Source: Candidatus Krumholzibacteriota bacterium
GTDB lineage: Bacteria > Krumholzibacteriota > Krumholzibacteriia > Krumholzibacteriales > Krumholzibacteriaceae
Direction of reading: 5' to 3'
Assembly: GCA_016926065.1 (NCBI GenBank)
Contig: JAFGPI010000243.1
Span: 1 to 36,522, forward strand
Length of the DNA: 36,522 nucleotides
This document shows, in pieces, positions 18,123 to 25,830 of this stretch. The stretch's first letter is position 1. The number at the start of each line of letters is the position of its first letter. Below the pieces are notes generated by a model. It searched no databases. It was given only the letters and a program-made list of their open reading frames with translations, and was not told where the DNA came from. The translations under genes were made by a program, and so were the position numbers.

Positions 18123-18159
18123 CCCGTTATCCCTTTCCCCTCCATAAGGAATACAACCC

Positions 18160-18180
18160 CCGGCCCTTTCCTCGGGCCGG
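18160..18180 (-). other. GC-rich hairpin between DUF58 and BatA-like genes
   Basis: CCGGCCC and GGGCCGG form a perfect 7-bp stem around a 7-base loop in the 84-base gap after the DUF58 gene. No T-run follows on the minus strand, so it is not a classical intrinsic terminator. It could be a processing or pausing element that changes the ratio of DUF58 to BatA-like protein. Confidence 0.4.
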
Positions 18181-18206
18181 CGCCATCCCTCCCCCGGGGA
18201 ACCCTG

Positions 18207-19124
18207 CTATTTCATTCTCTTTCTTTTACCCAGATAGGAAACCAGGGCCTGGTCGAAGGGCCTGTCCACGGTAATCAGGTTGTAATCGATGGCGTTTTCC
18301 TTGCATCGCTTTTCCAGCCACCCGGTCCATTCCCGGACATCCCGTTGGTATTCTCTTTTCAGAAACCAGGGTTGGGCGCGAAGTTTTTCCCCGGTTTCCC
18401 GGTCCACGAATTTTACCTCTCCCTGGTAATCGAGGGTTAATTCCACCGGATCGAGAAGGTGAAAAAGGACTATCTCGTGCCCCCGGTGCCGGAAATGCTT
18501 GAGCCCGTTCATCACCTTGTCGGGATCGTCGAAAAGGTCGCTGATCAGCACTACCAGCCCCCTCCTTTTAATCCGGTCAGCCATCTCATGCAGGGTGGAA
18601 CTGATCCTCGTCCGGGCACCGGGCACCACCAGCTCCAGGGTCCGCATCAGGTGAAAAAGCTGCCTTTTCACCGAGCGGTGAGGGATCATGATGTTTATTT
18701 TCTCGTCGAAAACGGCCAGGCCGACGGCGTCCCGCTGCTTGATCATCAGGTAGCCGAGGGCGGCCGATAGAAACGACCCATACCTGAGCTTGGTGACGGA
18801 AGTGCTGCCGAAGTCCATGGAAGCACTTTGGTCCAGCAGCAGGGTGGCGTTGAGGTTGGTTTCATCCTCGAAAACCTTCACGTAGCAGCGGTCTGTCTTG
18901 GCGTAGATCTTCCAATCTATGTTCCGGGTCGATTCCCCGTAGTTATATTGCCGGTACTCGGCGAACTCCACCGAAAATCCATGATAGGGAGAGCGGTGCA
19001 ATCCGGCTATGAATCCCTCCACGATCAGCCGGGCCCGCAGTTCCATATGGGCCAGCCGGCTGACGGTTTCCGGACGGAGAAATTCAGTGAAATCTTTTTT
19101 CCCTGCGCTCATGCTCGGCCCCAT
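18207..19124 (-). CDS. DUF58 domain protein
   Basis: A 305-residue DUF58 protein. It carries the family hallmarks RRQYNYGE-type (EYRQYNYGESTRNIDWKIYAKTD) and the VWA-like LLLDQSASMDFGS with a DxSxS metal site, then VVLISDLFDD. There is no transmembrane helix, unlike the longer DUF58 proteins with two N-terminal helices, so this is a soluble form. DUF58 proteins are found with MoxR AAA ATPases (here 24 bases upstream) and VWA membrane proteins (84 bases downstream). They are presumed scaffolds or substrates of MoxR-driven remodelling; the biochemical role is unknown. Start: ATG 19124 is given, but the ATG at 19112 (Met5) is equally possible because neither has a strong ribosome site. Confidence 0.88.
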   Translation of the reverse strand: MGPSMSAGKKDFTEFLRPETVSRLAHMELRARLIVEGFIAGLHRSPYHGFSVEFAEYRQYNYGESTRNIDWKIYAKTDRCYVKVFEDETNLNATLLLDQSASMDFGSTSVTKLRYGSFLSAALGYLMIKQRDAVGLAVFDEKINIMIPHRSVKRQLFHLMRTLELVVPGARTRISSTLHEMADRIKRRGLVVLISDLFDDPDKVMNGLKHFRHRGHEIVLFHLLDPVELTLDYQGEVKFVDRETGEKLRAQPWFLKREYQRDVREWTGWLEKRCKENAIDYNLITVDRPFDQALVSYLGKRKRMK

Positions 19125-19148
19125 TTAGATATTTACCCGCCCGCCCTC

Positions 19149-20132
19149 TCAGGGCTGTACGGCATCCAGCAGCCGCTGCACCAGGTCCTCGGTGGTAATT
19201 CCATCTGCTTCCGCGTGAAAATTCGTTACCAACCTATGGCGCAGCACAGGCCAGGCGACGGCGCGGATATCCTCGATGTCGGGCGTGGTGCGGCCCAGCA
19301 TGACGGCGCGGGTTTTCGCTCCCAAAATGAGATACTGCCCGGCCCGGGGACCGGCCCCCCAGGAAAGGTATTCCTCCACGCCCCCTATCCCTTCGCCCCG
19401 GCTGGCCCGGACCAGCCTCACCGCGAAAGAGAGCACCTTTTCCGAGACCGGCACGCTCCTGATCATTTTCTGTATTTCCACTATATCGGAGCCTTCCAGA
19501 ACCTTCCTGGTCTCCTGCATCGGCGCCGAGGTGGTGGTATCCACGATCCTCAATTCCTCTTCCGGGGAAGGATAATCCACCCGGATATTGAACATGAACC
19601 GGTCCAGCTGCGCTTCGGGCAGGGGATAGGTGCCTTCCAGCTCGATCGGATTCTGCGTGGCCAGCACGAAAAAGGGAAGGTCCAGCCCGTAGGTCTTACC
19701 CCCCACCGTCACATTGAACTCCTGCATGGCTTGCAGCAAGGCTGATTGTGTCTTGGGAGGCGTACGGTTGATCTCGTCCGCCAGGACCACGTTGGCGAAC
19801 ACCGGACCCTGCAGAAAGCGGAAAATCCGCCCGTGGGTGATCTTATCCTCTTCCAGCACTTCCGTCCCCATGATGTCGCTGGGCATCAGGTCGGGAGTGA
19901 ACTGGATGCGGGAAAACTTCAGCCCCAGACACCCGGCCACGGTGGAGACCAGCAAGGTTTTGGCCAAGCCGGGAACGCCCACCAGCAGGCAGTGCCCCCC
20001 GGAAAACAGCGCCGTCAACAGTTCGTCTATAACCCGTTCCTGGCCCACGATGACGCGGGCGATCTCCTCGCGCAGCCGCCGGTAGGCTTCGTTGAACCGT
20101 TCCAGCATCAGCTTTTCATTTTGTTCATCCAT
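19149..20132 (-). CDS. moxR: MoxR family AAA+ ATPase
   Basis: A 327-residue MoxR-type AAA ATPase. The P-loop is GVPGLAKT (52-59, AK where other AAA proteins have GK, typical of MoxR), Walker B is VVLADEINR (115-123), sensor 1 is LATQNPIE, and [10 protein letters not shown] is the conserved arginine-bearing block. The C-terminal helical lid includes [18 protein letters not shown]. MoxR proteins act as ATP-driven chaperones that insert metals or mature protein complexes together with VWA proteins, which fits the DUF58 and BatA-like genes directly downstream. GGGGAG about 9 bases before the ATG supports the start. The 34-base gap after the S9 peptidase gene suggests possible co-transcription. 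Confidence 0.95.
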   Translation of the reverse strand: MDEQNEKLMLERFNEAYRRLREEIARVIVGQERVIDELLTALFSGGHCLLVGVPGLAKTLLVSTVAGCLGLKFSRIQFTPDLMPSDIMGTEVLEEDKITHGRIFRFLQGPVFANVVLADEINRTPPKTQSALLQAMQEFNVTVGGKTYGLDLPFFVLATQNPIELEGTYPLPEAQLDRFMFNIRVDYPSPEEELRIVDTTTSAPMQETRKVLEGSDIVEIQKMIRSVPVSEKVLSFAVRLVRASRGEGIGGVEEYLSWGAGPRAGQYLILGAKTRAVMLGRTTPDIEDIRAVAWPVLRHRLVTNFHAEADGITTEDLVQRLLDAVQP

Positions 20133-20166
20133 CTATCCAGGCTCCCCGCTTTCCAATCCGCCGGTT

Positions 20167-22053
20167 CTAGGAAGATCCCTTTTTCAGGTGTTTATCCAGA
20201 AAACCGAGGATCGCCTTGTACCCGCTGATCCGGTTGGCTTTTTTCATGAATCCGTGCCCTTCATCATCAAATACTATATAGTCCACGTCCACGCCGTTCT
20301 TACGGGCCGCCTCCACGATCTCGTCCGACTCGATCTTGAGGACTCTGGGATCGTTGGCTCCCTGCAGAACCATCAAGGGCCGGACGATCTTATCCGCGTG
20401 AAAGAGGGGCGATATCCTGGTCAAATATTCCTTGTCGGTCTCGGGATTTCCCATTTCCTGGTAAAGCGCCTCGCGGAAATGCTCCCACCAGGGAGGAATG
20501 CTCTCCAGGGTCCGCACCCAGTTTGAAATACCGAACAGATCCACTCCCAGGGCGAACTCCTCCGGAGTCAGGGTGAGGGCGGCCAGGACCATGTACCCGC
20601 CGTAACTGGCGCCGATAATGCCTATTCTCTCCGGATCGACGTACCCGGTATGGATGAGCCAGTTCTTGCCCTCGATGCAATCGCGCAGATCATCCTCCCC
20701 GTGTTTCATATCATCCAGCTTGTAAAATCTCTTTCCATAGCCGGAACTGCCCCGGTTGTTCACCGCCAGCACGGCATAGCCGTGGTTCACCAGGTATTGC
20801 ACGGTTTCCCGGTATCCCACCCGCGATTGTCCTCCGGGCCCACCGTGCACCAGCACCAGGGCGGGGATGTTCTTTCCGGGTTTTATCCCCCGGGGCCGGT
20901 AGTAGATGGAAGGGATCACTTCCCCGTCGAAGGATTTGTAGCGTATCACCTCGGCTTCCACCAGATCATCCCGGTCGATCTCCGGATTCATCGAGTCGGT
21001 CAGCTTAAGGTACTTGCCGGTTTCTAGATTCAGCACGTAGAGGTTGTTGGGGGAACGGGAGCCGTTGACGTAGAATTTCATCAACCTTTCACTATCGGAT
21101 ATTCCCACCGAAGTAATCACGCCGTCCGGCAGCCGGGGAAGGCCGACCGGGTCACCGCTCTTGGCGTCGTGGATCTTGATCTCCGTTTTCCCGTCGACAT
21201 TTATTCCGGTCACCCGGTAGCGGCCGGTGCGGGACAGCTTCGAGTAGGTGATGTCCCAATCCGCCTGCTCCACCGTTTCCGTTTTTCCGGTTTCGATCTC
21301 ATAGCTCTTCAAATAAGTAAAATCGCGGCCTTCATCGGTCAAATAATAAAGATACTTGGAATCGGGGCTGAAATCCTCCGGCCGGTAATTTATGTCTCCC
21401 CGGTGTGGGGTAATGTGCTTGACCTCTCCGGTTCGCCGGTCGTAGAGATAGATGTCGGAATTATGTTCGGTGATCGTCTTGGTGAAGGACATGTAGCGCA
21501 GATCGTTGGATATCCATCCGAAACTGTACCCGGGATCGTTGAGATAGATCATTTTCGAGGTCAGGGTCTCTATATCCATGATATAGACGTCCATGTATTT
21601 TTCATCTCTCTTGTTGGAACAGTAAAGAAAATTTTCCCGATCGAAGGTCCAACCGTAGAACACCGACCGGGCCTTTTCGGCCGGGGTAAGGTCGTTAACC
21701 ACTCCTTCTTCATCCCGCAGGTAGATATGATAGATTTCGTTCCCCCCCTTGTCGCTCAGGAACAGGATACGATCGTCATGGGGGAAATAGGAAAGGACGA
21801 TAACCGCGTTGTCGCTGGAAGCGGTAAGCTGCACCGGATCTCCTCCCCCCACCGGAATGTAGTAGGCGTTGAATATTCCCGTCCGATCGGTGGATATGAG
21901 CAACCTTTCCTCGTCGAAGGAAAACGACCCTCCGAATATGGTCTCGGTATCAAGGAACTGCTCGATGGTGTACTGGGTGACGCCTCCCCGGTCACAACCG
22001 GCTACGCTCAAGCCCAGCACCAACAAAACGGCCAGCAGGGGTCTGATCTTCAT
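20167..22053 (-). CDS. S9 family (prolyl oligopeptidase-type) peptidase, lipoprotein
   Basis: A 628-residue predicted lipoprotein: MKIRPLLAVLLVLGLSVAGC with lipobox SVAGC. A TolB/WD40-like beta-propeller follows (about 35-370, with repeated DxxYLYYLTDE-type strands), then an alpha/beta hydrolase domain with oxyanion region VLVHGGPGGQ. The catalytic triad is Ser483 (GASYGG), Asp568 (GANDPRV) and His600 (EGHGF), as in acylaminoacyl peptidases and dipeptidyl peptidases of family S9. It probably digests short peptides at the periplasmic side. Start: the open frame continues to 22305, but AAGGAGG at 22058-22064 stands just before the ATG at 22053, and only this start gives the lipoprotein signal. 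It is divergent from the radical SAM gene and heads the MoxR series. Confidence 0.92.
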   Translation of the reverse strand: MKIRPLLAVLLVLGLSVAGCDRGGVTQYTIEQFLDTETIFGGSFSFDEERLLISTDRTGIFNAYYIPVGGGDPVQLTASSDNAVIVLSYFPHDDRILFLSDKGGNEIYHIYLRDEEGVVNDLTPAEKARSVFYGWTFDRENFLYCSNKRDEKYMDVYIMDIETLTSKMIYLNDPGYSFGWISNDLRYMSFTKTITEHNSDIYLYDRRTGEVKHITPHRGDINYRPEDFSPDSKYLYYLTDEGRDFTYLKSYEIETGKTETVEQADWDITYSKLSRTGRYRVTGINVDGKTEIKIHDAKSGDPVGLPRLPDGVITSVGISDSERLMKFYVNGSRSPNNLYVLNLETGKYLKLTDSMNPEIDRDDLVEAEVIRYKSFDGEVIPSIYYRPRGIKPGKNIPALVLVHGGPGGQSRVGYRETVQYLVNHGYAVLAVNNRGSSGYGKRFYKLDDMKHGEDDLRDCIEGKNWLIHTGYVDPERIGIIGASYGGYMVLAALTLTPEEFALGVDLFGISNWVRTLESIPPWWEHFREALYQEMGNPETDKEYLTRISPLFHADKIVRPLMVLQGANDPRVLKIESDEIVEAARKNGVDVDYIVFDDEGHGFMKKANRISGYKAILGFLDKHLKKGSS

Positions 22054-22113
22054 GCTTCCTCCTTGGGCGAATCTCTTCCCACTCTTTTCAATAACGTTCA
22101 CGTGGCACCTATT

Positions 22114-22142
22114 GTTATACCTTACCGGGGAGATATGTTCCA
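22114..22142 (-). promoter_or_regulatory. candidate promoter of the S9 peptidase gene
   Basis: On the minus strand TGGAAC (22142-22137) and TATAAC (22119-22114) are 17 bases apart, about 60 bases before the ATG at 22053. The -10 is good and the -35 weak, so this is tentative. Confidence 0.35.
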
Positions 22143-22229
22143 CCATTTTTCCCGGATGGGAGCCTTCCGGCCGTTGTGGCTCAGCCCGCGGAGGCCCGGG
22201 CCGCGCTACCCGCGCCGGCCCCCCTTTAC

Positions 22230-22259
22230 TTGACCCGCGCCCGCCGTTGCTGCTATTCT
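22230..22259 (+). promoter_or_regulatory. candidate promoter of the radical SAM gene
   Basis: TTGACC (22230-22235) and TATTCT (22254-22259) are separated by 18 bases. Transcription would begin near 22266 and leave a short leader containing the AGGAG site before the ATG at 22283. Confidence 0.45.
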
Positions 22260-22282
22260 CTGCCCGGAGAGGAGACCGCCGC

Positions 22283-23494
22283 ATGGGATTTGGAACGATC
22301 AGCAAAGGGATACGGAAAGCCTCCCACTATTTCCCGCTGCTGGCCTCCATCGGGCCGGGCCGCGATCCCGCCGTCGGTCCGCAGGAAGTGATGGTGGATT
22401 TCAACAACTCCTGCAACCTCCACTGCCTCTGCTGCTATAACTACTCCCCTCTCAGCCCCTGCCGGTTCGAAGAGGAGGAACGCCTGCGCCACTTCGATCC
22501 GGACCTATTCGTCCGGCTGCTGGATGATTGCGCATCCCTGGGAGCGGTCAACATCAACCTGGCCGGTTACGGTGAACCGCTCATGCATCCCCAGGCGGGA
22601 AAACTGCTGCGGGAAATCGGCGGGCGCGGGCTGAAAGCCTCCATCGTCACCAACGGCACCCTGCTTACCCGCTTCACCGTGGTGTCCGAGCTGCTCTCCG
22701 GCGCCACCGTCTCCATCCAGGCGGGGTCGGAGGAGATATACCGCAGGATGCATCCCCGGGATTCCGAGAAGAACTGGAGGCGGGTGCAGGAGGGATTGGA
22801 TCTGCTGCACCGGGCGGGGATTCCCATAACGATCGCCTTCGTGCTGTGCAGCGAAAACTACCGGGATGTCGGCGCAGCGGTGGAGCTGGCCGGCCGTTAC
22901 GGAGCGAACCTCGATATACAGCCGATCCGGCCTTTTATCCGCCGGGAGGAGGGAAAACCGGACTTTGATCCGGCGCAGGAGACCCGGCTCCGGCTCACCG
23001 AGTCCCAGTTGAAAGAGCTGCTTGAAAACCGGAAGGCGATAAACCGCTTGGCAGCCGCCCGGAAGGTTTCGATCTACGGACTGGATGATTTTCTGGACCT
23101 CTCCGCCTCCGCACTCTCGGGAGATCCCGAGGCCCGGATCGGCGATCCCGCGCGGGAATTCTATACCCGCTTCCCCTGCTACACCGGTTGGTATTTCTCC
23201 CGCGTCCTCATGGATGGAACCGTCACCCCTTGCTGCCAGTGCGTGGGCCGCATCTCCCTGGGAAATATCAATCACTCCTCTTTCGCCGATATCTGGCGTT
23301 CGGATGCCTACCGCCGCTTTCGCGAACAAACCCTGAGGGTCCCCCTGCTGGACACCGAAATCTGGAACCTCTGCCAGTGTCATCTCTGTGATAGCATTAT
23401 GCGTAACCGGCTGGTCCATCAGCACCTGCGGGGTCAGGGTAAGGTGGGACGGTTATTCCGCCTGCTGAAACCGTGGCTGCGCCGGAAGAGGTGA
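22283..23494 (+). CDS. radical SAM / SPASM domain protein of unknown substrate
   Basis: A 403-residue radical SAM enzyme. The SAM cluster motif is Cys44-x3-Cys48-x2-Cys51 (CNLHCLCC), followed by INLAGYGEPL (the GxE-type motif that contacts SAM) and VTNGTLL. A C-terminal SPASM-type module (from about residue 299) has FPCYTGW, VLMDGTVTPCCQC, GNINHSSFADIWRSD and CQCHLCD, cysteines for auxiliary iron-sulfur clusters. SPASM proteins modify peptides (sactionine or quinone cofactors), sugars or alcohols; no precursor peptide or cofactor gene is visible nearby, so the substrate is unknown. Start: the frame is open further upstream, but AGGAG 8 bases before the ATG at 22283 and a promoter just before it fix this start. 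It is divergent from the S9 peptidase gene. Confidence 0.88.
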   Translation: MGFGTISKGIRKASHYFPLLASIGPGRDPAVGPQEVMVDFNNSCNLHCLCCYNYSPLSPCRFEEEERLRHFDPDLFVRLLDDCASLGAVNINLAGYGEPLMHPQAGKLLREIGGRGLKASIVTNGTLLTRFTVVSELLSGATVSIQAGSEEIYRRMHPRDSEKNWRRVQEGLDLLHRAGIPITIAFVLCSENYRDVGAAVELAGRYGANLDIQPIRPFIRREEGKPDFDPAQETRLRLTESQLKELLENRKAINRLAAARKVSIYGLDDFLDLSASALSGDPEARIGDPAREFYTRFPCYTGWYFSRVLMDGTVTPCCQCVGRISLGNINHSSFADIWRSDAYRRFREQTLRVPLLDTEIWNLCQCHLCDSIMRNRLVHQHLRGQGKVGRLFRLLKPWLRRKR

Positions 23495-23630
23495 AACGGT
23501 CACGGTCTCCGGACCCGCGGCGCTTCTTCATATCCCCCCGCCGCCCGGCGAGCTCCTGGCCCACCGGTTCGCCGGAACCTCCCCGATCTAAACCCGCCCC
23601 ACATCTAAATCCACCCCCCGATCTAAACAT

Positions 23631-23659
23631 TTGACATCGTGTTTACGATCATCTATAGT
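23631..23659 (+). promoter_or_regulatory. sigma70-type promoter of the CDP-alcohol phosphatidyltransferase gene
   Basis: A perfect -35 TTGACA (23631-23636), a 17-base spacer and -10 TATAGT (23654-23659) lie about 40 bases before the ATG at 23698. The longest frame starts with a TTG inside this -10, so that start can be excluded. Two copies of CGATCTAAAC and one ATCTAAA lie just upstream (about 23584-23629), possibly a binding site. Confidence 0.75.
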
Positions 23660-23697
23660 TGCACCCGTCTAACTTGTTTATTACTAGGCTATTATTC

Positions 23698-24369
23698 ATG
23701 AAGCGAACTAAGATGAAGATCCCCCTCCGCCACTGGTTCTACCTCTCCAACCTCTTAAGCCTTTCCCGCATCGGCCTGGCAATACCCATCTTTTTCCTGC
23801 TGCGCCGGGAGGGGATCCGGGGCGATCCCCTGCTGATCTCCCTGGTGGGAATAATCATCCTCACCGACTACCTGGACGGCCTGGCCAGCCGCGGGCTGGG
23901 CCAAATAACCGTCCTGGGAAAATTCCTCGATCCCCTGGCCGACAAGATCGCCATGGGCCTACTCTTCCTGGCCCTGGTCGCCTACCAGGGCTTTCCCCCC
24001 CTGCTCGTTTTTTTATTAGTATTCCGGGACCTGGCCATCCTGCTGGGTGGAATGGTCATCAACCACCGGCGGGCCGCCCGGGATGAGGGCCCGGTCAGCG
24101 CCAACCGTCACGGCAAACTGAACACCGTCGTCTTTTCCCTGACCGGTTTGATCTTTCTGCTGAATCTGCCCGCTCCGCTATTCAAGGTTTTCTATTCCTT
24201 GTGCTTTATCACCCTGTTCCTTTCCGGGTGGAAATATTACCGGGAAGGGGAAGCGGAGCTTTTTCGAGGTAGAGGCAGGCATCTCGCCCGCGTCCTCCTG
24301 GCGGCGGTGACGGTTTTGGTTTTGGTACTCTCCTGGAAATTATCCCCCGCCGGCGGATTCTTATTTTAG
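23698..24369 (+). CDS. CDP-alcohol phosphatidyltransferase family protein
   Basis: A 223-residue integral membrane enzyme of the CDP-OH-P family, which moves a phosphatidyl group from CDP-diacylglycerol to an alcohol such as glycerol-3-phosphate. The signature is present: Asp57-x2-Asp60-Gly-x2-Ser-Arg65-x8-Gly74-x3-Asp78-x3-Asp82, with Ser instead of the usual Ala before Arg. About six hydrophobic helices are visible. PgsA-like activity is the best guess because of GKFLDPLADKI, but the alcohol cannot be named. Start: ATG 23698 follows the promoter by about 30 bases; no good ribosome site is seen, and the ATG at 23713 is an alternative. The final helix before SPAGGFLF is an additional C-terminal membrane segment. 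Confidence 0.85.
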   Translation: MKRTKMKIPLRHWFYLSNLLSLSRIGLAIPIFFLLRREGIRGDPLLISLVGIIILTDYLDGLASRGLGQITVLGKFLDPLADKIAMGLLFLALVAYQGFPPLLVFLLVFRDLAILLGGMVINHRRAARDEGPVSANRHGKLNTVVFSLTGLIFLLNLPAPLFKVFYSLCFITLFLSGWKYYREGEAELFRGRGRHLARVLLAAVTVLVLVLSWKLSPAGGFLF

Positions 24370-24603
24370 CCGGTCGCCGGGGGGAGGCAGTAAATTTTCC
24401 CCTCCGCCTCTACCCCTTGCGCGTTGATGCCCGAACCGATGGCGAAAACAGCCGAAACGGACAGCCAGAAAATTAATCCAAGGCGCAAATTCATGCTGGT
24501 GGCTGCTTTTTTAAATTATTACCTCAAAAGAGCATGCCAAATTGTTGCGCCGCTGTCAACTTTCCTTGACGCCGGCTGGAGGAGGATCGAGGAGGGACGT
24601 CGC

Positions 24604-24632
24604 TTGTTTAATGCGCTGTATTATAGTATACT
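24604..24632 (+). promoter_or_regulatory. candidate promoter of the outer-membrane barrel gene
   Basis: TTGTTT (24604-24609), a 17-base spacer and TATACT (24627-24632) would give a transcript starting near 24640 and a leader of about 92 bases. The -35 is weak. Confidence 0.45.
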
Positions 24633-24663
24633 CGCCGCGCACGAATCCTGGATTATGCGTACG

Positions 24664-24703
24664 GGGCAGCCAGCATGACAGAAGATCGTCCGGCTGGGTG
24701 CCC
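24664..24703 (+). promoter_or_regulatory. leader hairpin before the outer-membrane barrel gene
   Basis: GGGCAGCCAGC (24664-24674) pairs with GCTGGGTGCCC (24693-24703) with a single mismatch, leaving an 18-base loop. It ends 13 bases before the ribosome site at 24717-24723, within the predicted 5' leader, so it may affect mRNA stability or translation. Confidence 0.5.
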
Positions 24704-24731
24704 GGCAAAGATTACGAGAGGAGATAAACTA

Positions 24732-25562
24732 ATGAGCCCGATGGTTAGATCCAAACTGCCGCTCCTCCTTCTTATCGTCCTATGGGGCGCGATCATCCTC
24801 ACGCCTATCGCCCGAGCCGGTGAAGCAGGGGAAGGCCGGGACCGGAAACATCGCGTAAATGTAAGGGGATTTTTCCTTTTCGGACTACAGACGGGAGAAA
24901 GTGACGCTCATGGCAGCGCCTCGGGCGCTTTTAGTTGCCAGGTCTGCATCCCCGTTTTCCCCGGTACCTGCTATGGATTCTCCGGTGACTTCAGCGGAGA
25001 AGGATCGGGAGAAACCCAGAACGCCGCCGGCTTCATGTTCGGTGCCGAGTACCTGATCATGAATGGACACCTCGGTCTGGAGGCGGACTTCGTCTTCGTC
25101 CTGGACGCGGTAAAATATCAGTTGCAGGGGGATTTCACAAATATATCCGGAGTAAGCCCCTCCCTGGTACCCCCGATCCGGGAGGATGGGGCCCTGGACA
25201 TACAGATGATCGGGCTGTGCCTCAACTACCATCTCAAACCCGAGAATAGACTCGATTTTTATGCCGGTCCGTTCTTCGCCCCCGCGGTTAACATGTCCGG
25301 AATCGAGGAGGTGGACATAGGCGAAAGCGTAGCTTTCGGATTGAACGTAGGCGCCGATTATCGCCTGAAACGCTCCTTGATCATCACGGCGAACCTGCGG
25401 TTCATAGACTTCGGTCAGGTGGAGATCGATGAAAACTATTATATGAGCTTGGCCCAGGACCTGGGAATCGGAAAATGCGGGGGGACCGTCGCCCAACAAT
25501 TCGAGGCCAGTGACGACCTGCGTTACCTCGGCCTGCTGCTGGGAATCGGATACCGGTTCTGA
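24732..25562 (+). CDS. outer-membrane beta-barrel protein (OmpW/OmpA-like small porin)
   Basis: A 276-residue exported protein with signal peptide MSPMVRSKLPLLLLIVLWG onward, cleaved about after ARA (residue 29). The mature part shows alternating beta strands with Gly/aromatic pattern (GAEYLIMNGHLGLEADFVF, FYAGPFFAPAVNM, GLNVGADYRLKRSLIITANLRF) and ends in GIGYRF, the C-terminal aromatic residue recognised by the BAM complex. Two cysteines near the mature N-terminus (CQVCIP) and CY nearby may form disulfides. The family (porin/OmpW/OmpA barrel) fits but the transported or bound ligand is unknown. Start: AGAGGAG lies 8 bases before the ATG at 24732; the longer frame from 24675 would hide the signal peptide and start inside the leader hairpin. 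Confidence 0.8.
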   Translation: MSPMVRSKLPLLLLIVLWGAIILTPIARAGEAGEGRDRKHRVNVRGFFLFGLQTGESDAHGSASGAFSCQVCIPVFPGTCYGFSGDFSGEGSGETQNAAGFMFGAEYLIMNGHLGLEADFVFVLDAVKYQLQGDFTNISGVSPSLVPPIREDGALDIQMIGLCLNYHLKPENRLDFYAGPFFAPAVNMSGIEEVDIGESVAFGLNVGADYRLKRSLIITANLRFIDFGQVEIDENYYMSLAQDLGIGKCGGTVAQQFEASDDLRYLGLLLGIGYRF

Positions 25563-25709
25563 GGTTAAGCGGATTACTACATTCTCCGGGTTTTTCCGCC
25601 TGAAACCCGCCACAACCCGCTCCCCCGAAGCAGCCGGTGTGCCCTCTCTGAAACCGACCGGGACAGGTCCCTTAAAGCCTGCCGGCCTCCACCGCCTAAT
25701 ACATATAAA

Positions 25710-25738
25710 TTGAATACTTTCTCCCCCCATGCTATAAT
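25710..25738 (+). promoter_or_regulatory. sigma70-type promoter of the SGNH hydrolase gene
   Basis: TTGAAT (25710-25715), a 17-base spacer and a perfect TATAAT (25733-25738) predict a start near 25745 and a leader of about 86 bases. The preceding part of the gap contains a CGGGTTT / AAACCCG hairpin (25587-25609) without a T-run. Confidence 0.7.
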
Positions 25739-25830
25739 GACGCCACCAACGGATTACACAAAAATTCCCATCTTTAGGGATTGATATTGTCAGCGCGCCA
25801 CTCCTTCGATAGCAGAAAGGGTAAGCCGGC

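Larger units (their letters stand above)
24370..24731 (+). other. intergenic region with promoter and leader hairpin
   Basis: This 362-base gap holds no convincing gene. An 84-codon TTG-initiated frame (24424-24678) lacks a ribosome site, resembles no family I know and runs through the promoter and leader hairpin listed separately. The first part contains an imperfect GGGGGAGGC / GCCTCTACCCC inverted repeat (about 24379-24418) that could serve as a weak terminator; no T-run follows. Confidence 0.5.

Noticed and set aside
21169-22233. 354-codon plus-strand frame
   Set aside because: Antisense to the S9 peptidase with its full catalytic triad; no ribosome site or recognisable domain.
22505-23425. 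306-codon minus-strand frame
   Set aside because: Antisense to the radical SAM gene, whose cysteine motifs are intact.
24424-24678. 84-codon frame starting with TTG
   Set aside because: No ribosome site, no recognisable family, and it runs through the promoter and leader hairpin of the barrel protein gene.
24640-24731. possible c-di-GMP riboswitch, because of a GCAAAG after a hairpin
   Set aside because: The other conserved bases and the second stem of the GEMM motif are missing.
25587-25609. CGGGTTT / AAACCCG hairpin taken for a terminator of the barrel protein gene
   Set aside because: The stem is real but no T-run follows, so an intrinsic terminator is not supported.
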